Source of the DNA: Thiotrichaceae bacterium
Lineage (GTDB): Bacteria > Pseudomonadota > Gammaproteobacteria > Thiotrichales > Thiotrichaceae
Direction: 5' to 3'
DNA: 6,630 bases
NCBI GenBank assembly: GCA_027024625.1
Contig: JALVRY010000099.1
Coordinates: 1-6,630, forward strand
Part shown: positions 5,867 to 6,630 of the stretch, in pieces
Layout: every line of letters starts with the position of its first letter
Numbering within the stretch: the first letter of the stretch is position 1
Translations under genes and position numbers: made by a program
Notes under the pieces: model-generated
Database searches by the model: none
The model's input: the letters and a program-made list of their open reading frames with translations, nothing else
Told to the model about the DNA's origin: nothing

Positions 5867-6630
5867 ATGAAAAAATATATAATCACAACACTAATCATTC
5901 TGACAATGTCACACTTGGCATTAGCAAAAGAAATTAAAAAGAAATCAACCAAGTTTGATAGGAAAAATACTGCAAAAATTCAATTGATTGGTGCAAATAA
6001 AGAATTACAAGAAAATATTAACGCCATGCTACCTTCTCGTAAACCTGCCTGTAATGCAGATGCCGAGGAAATTGACAATTTTCAGGATACAGCTGAACGC
6101 TACCTCATTAAAGCAGCAAAAGGCTTAGGCTATTACAACAGTAAATTTACGATTCACCCCCAAAAAGTGGCTAATTGTTGGTTATTTCGCATTAATGTGA
6201 ATGCAGGAGCTGCGACACACATCAGTAAAGTGGATGTAAAACTCATTGGCGAAGGTAAAAAAGAGAAGCTCTTTAAAGATATTCTTGCCAAACCTATGTA
6301 TCGCTTAGGCGAGCAACTAAAACAAGATAAATACACCGCTTATAAAACTAGCCTAGCTAATGCAGCCAGCTCATTGGGCTATTTTGATGCTGAATTTACA
6401 GAACATCAGATTACCGTTAACCCGTACAGCAACAAGGCTGAGATAACACTCCACATGGATACAGGCGAGCGTTATCATTACGGAAAAATCACCTTAAAAC
6501 AAAATATCTTGGGCGAAAAATATATCCAACGCTTTGTGCAAATTAAGGAAGGTGAACCTTACGACAGCAGCAAGTTATCTGAACAACAAATTTACCTACA
6601 AACAGCGGGCTATTATTCTGATGTCATCAT
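5867..6630 (+). CDS. tamA: TamA, outer-membrane translocation and assembly protein (N-terminal part, truncated by window edge)
   Basis: An open frame from the ATG at 5867 runs to the right edge: 254 codons plus two bases, no stop. TamA is a BamA/Omp85-family outer-membrane barrel that with TamB supports assembly of autotransporters and other surface proteins and phospholipid transport. Residues 1-20 are a clear signal peptide ending ALA-KE. Three POTRA domains follow, at about 36-112, 118-187 and 190 onward. Family marks are GLGYYNSKF (86-94), LGYFDAEF (170-177), TGERYHYGKITL (199-210), IKEGEPYDSSKL (226-237) and TAGYYSDV (246-253), closely matching the E. coli YtfM pattern. C62 and C104 in POTRA1 recall the cysteine pair of non-enteric gammaproteobacterial TamA and could form a disulfide. 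The barrel (about 300 more residues) lies outside the window; tamB would be expected next. The start has no Shine-Dalgarno, only an A-rich leader. Confidence 0.88.
   Translation, partial: MKKYIITTLIILTMSHLALAKEIKKKSTKFDRKNTAKIQLIGANKELQENINAMLPSRKPACNADAEEIDNFQDTAERYLIKAAKGLGYYNSKFTIHPQKVANCWLFRINVNAGAATHISKVDVKLIGEGKKEKLFKDILAKPMYRLGEQLKQDKYTAYKTSLANAASSLGYFDAEFTEHQITVNPYSNKAEITLHMDTGERYHYGKITLKQNILGEKYIQRFVQIKEGEPYDSSKLSEQQIYLQTAGYYSDVI

Noticed and set aside
6154..6336. A 60-codon minus-strand open frame
   Set aside because: It lies antisense to the POTRA-encoding part of tamA; no supporting signals.

Overview
The window comes from a low-GC gammaproteobacterium; I judge GC to be about 40% by eye. 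The protein set (TrmO and ApaG of enterobacterial length, PBP4-type DacB, TamA with a POTRA1 cysteine pair) fits that class. The thick scatter of small inverted repeats recalls Thiotrichales, Beggiatoaceae or Methylococcales genomes, but I cannot place the genus. Most of the window is conserved housekeeping or envelope genes, and I see no undescribed defence or biosynthetic system. The least ordinary parts are the repeat-packed intergenic stretch at 1-357, a small MITE-like element at 2908-3035, and an extremely tight divergent promoter region between apaG and trmO.

Layout. Positions 1-357 hold no convincing gene but at least five stacked inverted repeats, one of them a roughly 38-bp-stem hairpin. 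On the minus strand, reading right to left, come apaG (3427-3044), the 128-bp element with terminal inverted repeats (3035-2908), clcA (2833-1484) and thiO (1482-358). clcA and thiO are one base apart and must be co-transcribed. On the plus strand, trmO (3460-4167) diverges from apaG with only 32 bp between their start codons. An AT-rich gap of 161 bp follows, then dacB (4329-5828), and 38 bp later the start of tamA (5867), which runs off the right edge after its POTRA domains.

How the genes relate. dacB (periplasmic peptidoglycan D,D-carboxypeptidase/endopeptidase) and tamA (outer-membrane BamA-family translocation and assembly protein) form a probable envelope operon. trmO modifies t6A37 in tRNAs. 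ApaG is a small protein linked to Co/Mg homeostasis whose molecular role is still unclear. ClcA is a CLC-type Cl-/H+ antiporter with both key glutamates and no CBS domains. ThiO is a glycine-oxidase-like flavoenzyme that would supply the glycine imine for thiamin thiazole synthesis, but no other thi gene is visible. Clear Shine-Dalgarno sequences are nearly absent: only thiO, the internal gene of a tight pair, has a good one. The others appear leaderless or use A-rich leaders.
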